Source: an uncultured Formosa sp. (lineage in GTDB: Bacteria > Bacteroidota > Bacteroidia > Flavobacteriales > Flavobacteriaceae). From it: a stretch of DNA of 64,000 nucleotides. The stretch lies in the NCBI RefSeq assembly GCF_947500765.1, contig NZ_CANMTH010000004.1, positions 124,001-188,000 of the forward strand, read 5' to 3'. This document shows positions 17,925 through 25,401 of this stretch, in pieces. Position 1 is the first letter of the stretch, and each line of letters starts with the position of its first letter. The translations under genes were made by a program, and so were the position numbers. The notes below the pieces were generated by a model. The model saw only the letters and a program-made list of their open reading frames with translations. It did no database searches and was not told the origin of the DNA.

Positions 17925-18611
17925 ATGAAAAACATAGTATCAATCTTATGTCTGTTAGTTAGTTTTTTATCATTTTCTCAAGATTGGAATTTTGAAAAAC
18001 CTAATTACGAAACCATTGAAAAAAACATTCAAAATAAAAATTCAAACCTTTTTTACGATTCTTTAATGAATAGATATCAGAAATCAGATTCTACCATGAC
18101 ATTAGAAGAAAAAAGACATCTTTATTACGGTTACTCTTTTCATAAAAACTACTCGCCTTATTCCAGTTCTAATTACAGTGATAGTTTAAGCGTTGTATTA
18201 CAAAAAAAGAAATTAGAACCTATCGATTTAAAAAATGTAATTACGTTTACAGACTCTATGCTTACAAAAAACCCCTTCGATTTAAGAGCTATGGACTATC
18301 AGATGTATGCACTAGAAAAAACAGGAAATACAGCGACTTATCAAAATAGAGTTATTCAATTCCGAACTACATTAGACGCCTTAATGAGTTCTGGAAATGG
18401 CGCAAGTAAAGAAGATGCTTTTTATGTTATTTACACCTCTCACGAATACGATTTATTGGGTGTAATTGGATTTCAATTTGCAGGTAGCCAAAGCTTAATT
18501 GAACACTACGATTATTTAACCGTTGCAGAAAATAAATCAAATATAGAGGGCTTATATTTTGATGTAACGCCCTGCTTAAACTCTTTAAATAAAATGTTTG
18601 AAGACGATTAA
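17925..18611 (+). CDS. DUF4919-domain secreted protein
   Basis: A 228-residue protein with a signal peptide ending near F-S-Q (residue 19). The mature N-terminus D-W-N-F-E-K-P-N-Y-E-T-I-E-K-N-I, then R-Y-Q-K-S-D-S-T-M-T and H-L-Y-Y-G-Y-S-F, matches the DUF4919 family of Bacteroidota. The middle is helical and TPR-like (N-P-F-D-L-R-A-M-D-Y). The function is unknown. It is the first of three short genes on the same strand with gaps of 35-44 bases, probably one operon. Confidence 0.75.
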   Translation: MKNIVSILCLLVSFLSFSQDWNFEKPNYETIEKNIQNKNSNLFYDSLMNRYQKSDSTMTLEEKRHLYYGYSFHKNYSPYSSSNYSDSLSVVLQKKKLEPIDLKNVITFTDSMLTKNPFDLRAMDYQMYALEKTGNTATYQNRVIQFRTTLDALMSSGNGASKEDAFYVIYTSHEYDLLGVIGFQFAGSQSLIEHYDYLTVAENKSNIEGLYFDVTPCLNSLNKMFEDD

Positions 18612-18646
18612 GAATATTAAACATTACTAATTATAATCTAACAACC

Positions 18647-19480
18647 ATGCAAAAAGCTATTCTTATTTTATTATTATTTTCCAGTACACTTATCTATTCT
18701 CAAAATAGGGAAACTGAAAACATATTGAATGAAGGAAAATTACTTTTTAGAATAGAAAAAGGATCTTGGTATGGTACTGATGACATGCTTGCAAGATTTA
18801 AAACAAAGCAAGACTCAATAGGTGGTTACCTTTCTTACGAAACTGAGAACAATAAAATAAGAACAATATTTTTCAGTCGTTTTAACTCTGACGAAATTTT
18901 AATTCGTTATGAATTCGACAGTATACCAAAACCTCAACCAACAACAATAGACACTGTAAATACCAAAGCAAGTGATTTAGAAAAAAGTCTGATTTCTATC
19001 AGACAAGACGCTAGAAACAGAGCTTACACCAACAATACCGATAGTTTTTTTAGCTTTTACGAAAATGCTGCCTTAAATTTTATCCCTATAATTACAGATA
19101 AAGAAAGCCATGTTTTTGTTATTACAGGACCACAAGTATCTGGAATTATATTACTTGGTAACGATTATAAATTAAGTTACGACAAGAAAAACAAATTCAC
19201 CAAGAAAGAAAAAATTCATAACACTATTTTACAATTTCCGTATACTTCGGGAAATAAAGAAAAGCCAACTATTTCTACCATTCATTCACACATTACAAGT
19301 AAATATATTTCATCTACAGACATATGCACACTGTTACTTTACAAAAACTTTGTAGAATGGAATCAGCATATTGTAATAAGCGACAAAGAAGTCTCTATAT
19401 TTGACCTAGAAAAAGAATCTCTTTTTACAATGAAACGAAAAGCTTGGGATAAAATTTATAATCAAGAAAAAGATAACTAA
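18647..19480 (+). CDS. secreted protein of unknown function with JAMM/MPN-like motif
   Basis: A 277-residue protein with a signal peptide ending at Y-S-Q (residue 19). Residues ~155-250 resemble a JAMM/MPN domain. A strand with P-Q-V-S-G-I-I-L-L-G is followed by T-I-H-S-H (H213, H215), S-S-T-D-I (S222, D225), then a helix and the strand H-I-V-I-S-D-K. The JAMM zinc pattern is H-x-H-x(7)-S-x2-D. Here the H-to-D spacing is one residue shorter, and the upstream catalytic Glu position seems to be Gln163. It may be a degenerate or non-catalytic member. I do not recognise a named family for the whole protein. Confidence 0.6.
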   Translation: MQKAILILLLFSSTLIYSQNRETENILNEGKLLFRIEKGSWYGTDDMLARFKTKQDSIGGYLSYETENNKIRTIFFSRFNSDEILIRYEFDSIPKPQPTTIDTVNTKASDLEKSLISIRQDARNRAYTNNTDSFFSFYENAALNFIPIITDKESHVFVITGPQVSGIILLGNDYKLSYDKKNKFTKKEKIHNTILQFPYTSGNKEKPTISTIHSHITSKYISSTDICTLLLYKNFVEWNQHIVISDKEVSIFDLEKESLFTMKRKAWDKIYNQEKDN

Positions 19481-19524
19481 TAATTATTTTAAAATAATAC
19501 AAACACAACATCCTTTACATTATA

Positions 19525-19989
19525 ATGGTTACACAAAGATTAGTCTCTAATTTTAATACTATTCTTAGAGCAAAAATATATTTATTTCTAAAAAAATCAA
19601 TCTGGAAATATTTAATTCTAACAGCGATTATGGGATACCTCATTCCTATAAACAATACACACCCTTTTGTATCGGCTTTACTCTATTTTTTAGGTGTTAT
19701 GCTTATACTTTGGCCATTACAGTATTTTAGTGCAAAGACTCTAGGAAAGACCATTAATTTTGATGCTTTAGTAGAATTTAATCAAGACAAGATTATAATA
19801 AATCATACAAATAAAGACGAAATTGAAACTAAAAATTGGAATTGGATAAAAAGGATAGAATTAAAAAAGGATAAAATTTGGCTAACTTTAAATCTATCCA
19901 GACCATTTGTTATTTCTATACCAAAATCAAAATTACAACAATCAGAAATTGATTTTTTTAAACTAAAACAAATCGAAATAAAGCAATAG
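19525..19989 (+). CDS. YcxB-like membrane protein
   Basis: A 154-residue protein with two transmembrane segments (~28-45 and ~50-68). A soluble C-terminal PH-like beta domain follows, with I-I-I-N-H-T-N-K-D-E, W-N-W-I-K-R-I-E and P-F-V-I-S-I-P-K-S-K-L. That is the layout of the YcxB-like C-terminal family. No catalytic role is known. It is probably co-transcribed with the two secreted proteins before it and ends at a hairpin terminator. Confidence 0.6.
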   Translation: MVTQRLVSNFNTILRAKIYLFLKKSIWKYLILTAIMGYLIPINNTHPFVSALLYFLGVMLILWPLQYFSAKTLGKTINFDALVEFNQDKIIINHTNKDEIETKNWNWIKRIELKKDKIWLTLNLSRPFVISIPKSKLQQSEIDFFKLKQIEIKQ

Positions 19990-20010
19990 AATTCAGTTTT
20001 AAACTTCTTT

Positions 20011-20052
20011 AAGCTTACCTTTTCAAGAGATTGAGATTGTAAGCTTTTTTTA
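20011..20052 (+). terminator. intrinsic terminator, copy 1 of a repeated hairpin
   Basis: An outer stem AAGCTTAC/GTAAGCTT and inner stem TTCAA/TTGAG close on a GAGA (GNRA) loop, followed by seven T's. 32 of 36 bases match the element at 29176-29211, including the inner stem and loop. Confidence 0.85.
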
Positions 20053-20310
20053 TATTATTTTTTTTAAGTACTAACTTCTTTACCAATATTAGTTTCAGTA
20101 TATAACTTACCTCTATTTTGAAACAAAAAATCATAAAACAGAATTTATCCCAATCAAAGTTTTCAATAATAAACATCAAACTCTATCCTAAAAAACAAGC
20201 AAACAAATGATTTTATATAATTGTTAATTATTCACAAAAACAAGTTACCATTTACCTAAATAGTAATCATAGAATAATCTTGAATTGACACCAACATAAT
20301 ATCTCATCAA

Positions 20311-20318
20311 TAGTTTTG
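20311..20318 (+). promoter_or_regulatory. putative -7 promoter element (TAGTTTTG)
   Basis: An exact TAnnTTTG match 34 bases upstream of the TonB receptor ATG. TTGACA at 20285 is a -33 candidate, with a spacer slightly longer than usual. Confidence 0.45.
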
Positions 20319-20352
20319 ATAGAAATTAATCTATACTTAACTATACAAATAA

Positions 20353-22854
20353 ATGAAGCTTAAAATTCTATTTACAATTTTAACATCGTCCTTTTTGCTT
20401 ATTGTTAATGGGCAAAACAAAGGAGAATTAAACGGAACTATTAAAACAGAAAACGGAGAACCTGTAATTGGTGCTAACATTTCTATTAAGAGCTTAAATA
20501 CTGGAACGACAACAGATTTTGAGGGATATTATGAAATTAAATTATTAGAAGGTAAATCTTACAATGTAGAGATTTCTTATATAGGATACAATACCATTAA
20601 TAAAACGGTCACAATTACTTCTGGTAAAACCACACACAATTTTACGTTATCAGAAAGTTCTTATATGTTAGAAGGTGTTCTAGTAACATCGCAAAAAAGA
20701 GAACAACAAAATAAAGATGTGCCCATTGCAATTACATCCTACGGCACAGAATTTATAGAAAACCAAGGTACTTTTGAATATGATGCCTTATCAGAATACG
20801 TTCCTGGTTTACAAGTTCAAATTCAGAGTGTAAACAACCCAGGTATTGTTGTTAGAGGAATTACAAGTGATAGCGGAGATTCTAGAGTAGAACCTAGAGT
20901 ATCTATCTTTCAAGATGGTGTATCTATTAGTAAATCTAGAGGTTCTGTAGTCGAGCTTTTCGACATAGAACGTATTGAAGTATTAAAAGGGCCTCAAGGA
21001 ACTTTATTTGGTCGGGGAGCACAAATTGGAGCGATGCACATTATTCAAAATAAAGCTAAAAATGAAAATTCAGGATCTTTAAAAGTAGGATATGGTAACT
21101 TCAATCAACTTTTAGCTACAGGAGACGCCAATACTATTTTAGCTAAAGACAAATTATTTTTACGTGTTGCGGGTATTTACAACACCAGAGACGGTTATAT
21201 TAAAAACCTCTCTGGAGGCGACTTAAACGGTAAAGAAACCTTAGCATTTAGAACAGCTTTAAAATATTTAATAAGTAACAACACCACTTTAGATGTTATC
21301 GCCAATTGGCAACAAGACACGCCTCCTGGAACAGGTTTTAAAAGCGGAACTTATGCCCCTGCTGGAGGCGATTTAAGCCCAAATACTTTTGCAGATTTAG
21401 AACGCGGTGAAGCATTAGGTTTAGACCGAACTGTTTGGGGTGTTACAGGTATATTAAAACATAACTTTAATGCGGTTTGGGATTTAACATCAACTACAGC
21501 ATATAGAACATTCGATTCTGATGAAGCTTTTGATGCTGACGGAACTGCTGCTCCTGCCCTATTTTTTAATGAAATATCTAAAGGAAAACAATTTAGTCAA
21601 GAATTAAGATTCAATTTTGATACTGATGATAAATTTAGAGGTTTTTTCGGAACGAATTTCTTCTTTGAAGACGGCTCTCAAAGTGTGCCATGGGAATATA
21701 ATGAACAAAGTTTTGCTGTATTATTAGCGAGTCCAGAATTCTTTGTAATAAATGGAGTACCTACATTAATACCAAGTATCCCTAACGATCCTGCTTACGG
21801 ACCATTAGCCGGGGCACCTTTAAACGAATACAATACAGAAACATACACAAATTACGGGAAAAACTATTCGGGCGATATTTTTGCAGACGCCTCTTACGAT
21901 GTTACAGACAAACTATCTTTAACAGTAGGTTTAAGAGCTACATGGGAAAATATTAATGCTGCATATGAAGTTACAGATGCAGAAACACCTTCTAACCTTG
22001 GCTTCTTAACAGGAAATTATCCTAATGTATTATACGCATCTACAAATGGTGAAAAAATAGAAGCTAGTGAAAACTTTTTATCAGCTGTAGGTCGTTTTGC
22101 TTTGAATTATGATATTGATGACAACATAACATTATTTGGAACAGTCTCTAAAGGAAGAAGACCTAATGTAATTAATATTACGGCTACAGAAACAAACGTA
22201 TTGTCTGATGAAACAGTATGGTCTTACGAAATTGGAGGCAAATCATTATTCTTAAATAACAGATTACAGTTTGATGTAAACGCATATATTTATAACTATT
22301 CAAACTTTCAAACAAGTGTTACCGAATTTGAAAATGGCACACTAGTAGCAACAACCAAAGATAGTGGTAACGCAAGCACTTTTGGTTTTGAAATAGCAAC
22401 ACAATATGCATTCTCTAAAAACAGTAGCTTCTTCGCAAACTATAGCTACATCGATGCTAGTTTTGACGATAAAGATTCTGATGGTAACGATCAAGAATTA
22501 GCAGGAAACACTTTCAGATTAACACCTAAAAATTCATTCTCTTTAGGATTTAACATCAATCCAACGATAAGCAAAAATCTAGATTTATTTTTTAGACCAT
22601 CGTACACTTATAAATCGAAAGTATTTTTTGAAGAAACCAACTTACCAGAAATATCGCAAGATGGTTATGGTTTATTAAATTTCAGAACAGGTTTAAATTT
22701 GTATGAAAAATATGAAATTACCTTTTTCATGAATAACGTATTAGATGAAGAATACATTATTGATGCAGGTAATACAGGAGGTGCTTTTAACATTCCAACC
22801 TTTATTGGTGGAGCTCCTAGATTATACGGCATACAACTTAAAGCAAATTTCTAA
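20353..22854 (+). CDS. TonB-dependent receptor (CarboxypepD-reg N-terminal domain)
   Basis: An 833-residue outer-membrane receptor with a signal peptide to about residue 20. The carboxypeptidase-regulatory domain (~25-112) has G-E-P-V-I-G-A-N-I and T-T-T-D-F-E-G-Y-Y. The plug follows, with E-Y-V-P-G-L-Q-V, G-I-V-V-R-G-I and R-I-E-V-L-K-G-P-Q-G-T-L-F-G-R-G. The 22-strand barrel ends in I-Q-L-K-A-N-F with a terminal Phe. It is not a SusC type and no SusD follows. Plug and barrel resemble general siderophore/organic-ligand receptors. The next gene is the esterase-GDPD fusion, which suggests a phosphodiester or lipid-derived ligand; this is inference. Confidence 0.9.
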   Translation: MKLKILFTILTSSFLLIVNGQNKGELNGTIKTENGEPVIGANISIKSLNTGTTTDFEGYYEIKLLEGKSYNVEISYIGYNTINKTVTITSGKTTHNFTLSESSYMLEGVLVTSQKREQQNKDVPIAITSYGTEFIENQGTFEYDALSEYVPGLQVQIQSVNNPGIVVRGITSDSGDSRVEPRVSIFQDGVSISKSRGSVVELFDIERIEVLKGPQGTLFGRGAQIGAMHIIQNKAKNENSGSLKVGYGNFNQLLATGDANTILAKDKLFLRVAGIYNTRDGYIKNLSGGDLNGKETLAFRTALKYLISNNTTLDVIANWQQDTPPGTGFKSGTYAPAGGDLSPNTFADLERGEALGLDRTVWGVTGILKHNFNAVWDLTSTTAYRTFDSDEAFDADGTAAPALFFNEISKGKQFSQELRFNFDTDDKFRGFFGTNFFFEDGSQSVPWEYNEQSFAVLLASPEFFVINGVPTLIPSIPNDPAYGPLAGAPLNEYNTETYTNYGKNYSGDIFADASYDVTDKLSLTVGLRATWENINAAYEVTDAETPSNLGFLTGNYPNVLYASTNGEKIEASENFLSAVGRFALNYDIDDNITLFGTVSKGRRPNVINITATETNVLSDETVWSYEIGGKSLFLNNRLQFDVNAYIYNYSNFQTSVTEFENGTLVATTKDSGNASTFGFEIATQYAFSKNSSFFANYSYIDASFDDKDSDGNDQELAGNTFRLTPKNSFSLGFNINPTISKNLDLFFRPSYTYKSKVFFEETNLPEISQDGYGLLNFRTGLNLYEKYEITFFMNNVLDEEYIIDAGNTGGAFNIPTFIGGAPRLYGIQLKANF

Positions 22855-22874
22855 AACAAAAAATCAACACATTT

Positions 22875-22908
22875 AAAACTACGTTATTTAATCAGCGTAG
22901 TTTTTTTA
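22875..22908 (+). terminator. intrinsic terminator
   Basis: Arms AAAACTACG (22875-22883) and CGTAGTTTT (22896-22904) followed by T's, between the receptor and the fusion enzyme. It probably reduces rather than excludes read-through, since no clear new promoter follows. Confidence 0.75.
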
Positions 22909-22920
22909 ATTCATATCATT

Positions 22921-24699
22921 ATGAAAAAATTATATTCATTTTTAGCGTTCCTCTTTACATGTTTTTATGCTTCTATATCTTTCGGACAATCATTAACAAC
23001 ACAAACTACTATTTTAAATATTGAAGAAGCCGTAAAAACAGCAGAACAGCAAACAGCAAATTTAAAACCCGATAACGAAGCTAAAATTATTTGGGCTAAA
23101 GATTACAAAGAAAAACAATCGCCTATTGCTTTTGTATACTTACACGGTTTTGGAGCTAGCAATAGAGAAGGCGAACCTATAATGTCTATGCTCTCTAAAC
23201 AATATAATGCCAATGTGTACATGTCGCGTTTAAAAGAACACGGCTTAAATAGAGAAGATAACTTTAAAAAGTTAACTCCAGAAAACTATATCTCAACAGC
23301 TAAAAAAGCTTTACAAATTGGTAAATTATTAGGTGAAAAAATTATTTTAGTAAGCACATCTACAGGAGGAACATTAAGTTTAAAACTAACTTCCGAAGAT
23401 TCTTCTATTACTGGTCTTATTATGTATTCACCCTTTATTGGACTTAAAAACCCAGCTTTTAATGCCATTCTTACTCCTGAAGGAAAAGCTGGTTTTATAC
23501 AAATGAACGGTGGTGAAATTATGAAACAAAACAGAAACGAAGAAGAAGCAAAATATTGGTCTACTTCCTACCATATAGACGGGTATGAAGCTTTAATAAA
23601 AATGCTTGTTAGTACAGCAACTCCTGAAATGTTTGCTAAAGTTAAAGCACCTACGTTTGTAGGTTATTATTACAAGAATGAAAAAGAACAAGATCAAGTT
23701 GTTTCTGTACCTGCCATTTTAAATATGTATGAAAATTTAGGAACACCTAAAGACAAAAAAGTAAAAATTGCATTTCCTGAAGCAGGAAACCATGTTATAG
23801 CTTGCGACTTAAGGTCTAAAGATTACAAAAATGTTTACAACCAAACTGTAGCCTTTATAGACGATATTATTTTAGAAAAAGAACACCTTTACAATTTCGA
23901 ACTACAAGGTCATAGAGGTGCTAGAGGATTAGAACCAGAGAACACTATTCTTGCTTTTAAAAAGGCTTTAGAGTTAAAAGTAAACACTTTAGAATTAGAT
24001 GTAGTTATTACTAAAGACAAAAAAGTTGTGGTCTCTCACGAACCTTGGCTAAACCATGAAATTACTCTAGACGCTAAAGGAAATAACATTACAAAAGAAG
24101 AAGCTTTAACATTTAACATATATAAAAACAAATACAAAACTTTAAAAAAATATGATGTTGGCTCTTTAGGAAACCCAAAGTTTCCTAAGCAAGAAAAAAT
24201 TGAAGCACACAAACCTTTATTATCTGAGGTTATAACTTATGCTGAAGAAAAAAATCCTAAAATTCTATATAACATTGAAATAAAAAGCACACCTACAGAT
24301 GAAGCTAACGGATTTCAACCAAGTGTAAATGAATTCTCTGATTTATTAATTACAGAAATAGAGAAGGCAAACTTACCGTTAAATAGAGTTGTAATACAAA
24401 GTTTTGATCCTCGTGTTTTAGAATATCTACATAAAACATATCCAGATTATACGCTATCCTTTTTAACGTATGAAAACGATTTTGAAACCAATATGAATAT
24501 CTTAAGTTTTGTACCTGAAATTTACAGTCCGTATTACATATTATTAAATCATCAGGAGGTGAAAAATATTCACGCCAAAAACATGAAAGTATTTCCTTGG
24601 ACCGTTAATACAAAAGATGAAATGATTAACGTTCTAAAAATGGGTGTAGATGGTATTATTACCGATTATCCAGATATTGCGCTTCCATTAAGACAATAA
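22921..24699 (+). CDS. secreted alpha/beta hydrolase - glycerophosphodiester phosphodiesterase fusion
   Basis: A 592-residue two-domain protein with a signal peptide to about residue 23. Residues ~55-318 form an alpha/beta hydrolase: oxyanion motif H-G-F-G-A-S (75-80), nucleophile elbow V-S-T-S-T-G-G with S147, and likely catalytic H291 in A-G-N-H-V. Residues ~326-592 form a GDPD TIM barrel: G-H-R-G-A-R-G (330-336), P-E-N-T (339-342), L-E-L-D-V-V-I-T-K-D, V-S-H-E-P, N-I-E-I-K-S, P-W-T-V-N and D-G-I-I-T-D-Y-P. Known GDPDs split glycerophosphodiesters into sn-glycerol 3-phosphate and an alcohol. The hydrolase half could first remove acyl chains. Location is probably periplasmic or surface. Confidence 0.88.
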   Translation: MKKLYSFLAFLFTCFYASISFGQSLTTQTTILNIEEAVKTAEQQTANLKPDNEAKIIWAKDYKEKQSPIAFVYLHGFGASNREGEPIMSMLSKQYNANVYMSRLKEHGLNREDNFKKLTPENYISTAKKALQIGKLLGEKIILVSTSTGGTLSLKLTSEDSSITGLIMYSPFIGLKNPAFNAILTPEGKAGFIQMNGGEIMKQNRNEEEAKYWSTSYHIDGYEALIKMLVSTATPEMFAKVKAPTFVGYYYKNEKEQDQVVSVPAILNMYENLGTPKDKKVKIAFPEAGNHVIACDLRSKDYKNVYNQTVAFIDDIILEKEHLYNFELQGHRGARGLEPENTILAFKKALELKVNTLELDVVITKDKKVVVSHEPWLNHEITLDAKGNNITKEEALTFNIYKNKYKTLKKYDVGSLGNPKFPKQEKIEAHKPLLSEVITYAEEKNPKILYNIEIKSTPTDEANGFQPSVNEFSDLLITEIEKANLPLNRVVIQSFDPRVLEYLHKTYPDYTLSFLTYENDFETNMNILSFVPEIYSPYYILLNHQEVKNIHAKNMKVFPWTVNTKDEMINVLKMGVDGIITDYPDIALPLRQ

Positions 24700-24713
24700 T
24701 ATAAATATTAATT

Positions 24714-24757
24714 ATCGCCTAAGAGTTTCCTTTTTAGATCTTTTAGGCGATCATTTT
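24714..24757 (+). terminator. probable intrinsic terminator
   Basis: Arms ATCGCCTAA (24714-24722) and TTAGGCGAT (24743-24751) just after the fusion gene. The following tract is CATTTTA, so the U-run is weak. Confidence 0.6.
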
Positions 24758-24866
24758 ATCAATACACATCTAACCAAGAACACATTACACAACCGCCTCT
24801 TATAGCCTCATTTATCTATTAACATTTCTTTAACATTTTATTTGATTTTTATTTCATGAAAATTGA

Positions 24867-24874
24867 TATTTTCG
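24867..24874 (+). promoter_or_regulatory. putative -7 promoter element (TATTTTCG)
   Basis: A one-base variant of TAnnTTTG with TTTG at 24841-24844 as a -33 candidate. The ATG at 24882 is only 7 bases beyond, so the transcript would be leaderless or nearly so. Confidence 0.4.
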
Positions 24875-24881
24875 CCCACTA

Positions 24882-25190
24882 ATGAAACCGAGTTGCATTA
24901 AAAATAGCGTCACATATCTTTTCCTAGTCCTTTTTATTTCAATGAAATTGGTTGGGCTTCATGCCTTGTCTCACATTGAAAATGAAGATCATGATTTACA
25001 TTGTGTAGTTTGTCAGCATACCACAACTCAGAATTTAGCACCTGCACTTACTCCGGATTCACAAAATTACAACCTAGAAGTCCCTGTATTTTTTGTAAAA
25101 AAAGAGTTGTCTAAAAACTACTGTTTTAGCATATCCAATACATTAGATACTCATCAGCTTTTTTCTCGACCTCCTCCCTACTCCATATAA
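24882..25190 (+). CDS. small His/Cys-rich protein upstream of a ZnuD-like receptor
   Basis: A 102-residue protein with an N-terminal hydrophobic stretch (~11-25), either a signal or an anchor. A metal-ligand-rich cluster follows: H27, H31, H37, H40, C41, C44 and H46, in H-D-L-H-C-V-V-C-Q-H. The tail is S-R-P-P-P-Y. The layout resembles the small DUF2946-like proteins that sit beside metal TonB receptors. I cannot assign a family with confidence. It probably takes part in metal sensing or handling with the next three genes. Confidence 0.65.
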   Translation: MKPSCIKNSVTYLFLVLFISMKLVGLHALSHIENEDHDLHCVVCQHTTTQNLAPALTPDSQNYNLEVPVFFVKKELSKNYCFSISNTLDTHQLFSRPPPYSI

Positions 25191-25216
25191 GTATTCCTAT
25201 ACCTTTTTATTTAAAA

Positions 25217-25269
25217 TTATTTGGCAACTAAACTTAATCTAACACGTTTCTATTTAGTTTACCAAATAA
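25217..25269. repeat. imperfect inverted repeat upstream of the ZnuD-like receptor
   Basis: TTATTTGG (25217-25224) pairs with CCAAATAA (25262-25269), and ACTAAA pairs with TTTAGT further in. A second small hairpin (ACACTCT/AGAGTGT, about 25297-25314) follows. It may be an mRNA structure or an operator; neither a terminator U-run nor a known Fur/Zur box is evident. Confidence 0.35.
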
Positions 25270-25401
25270 CAATACACGTCTATTTATCAACATTAAAACA
25301 CTCTAAAAAGAGTGTAATTGATAATATATCCTGACGGTATGTATAGGTTTTGTTAACGTCCTTTTACAAGAACAAATATTCAAATCTTATAGTATTTCAA
25401 T

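Larger units (their letters stand above)
19990..20352. other. 363-base intergenic region with repeated terminator and promoter
   Basis: Holds the terminator at 20011-20052 and a -7 element at 20311-20318. The remainder is AT-rich with no recognised feature. Confidence 0.6.
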
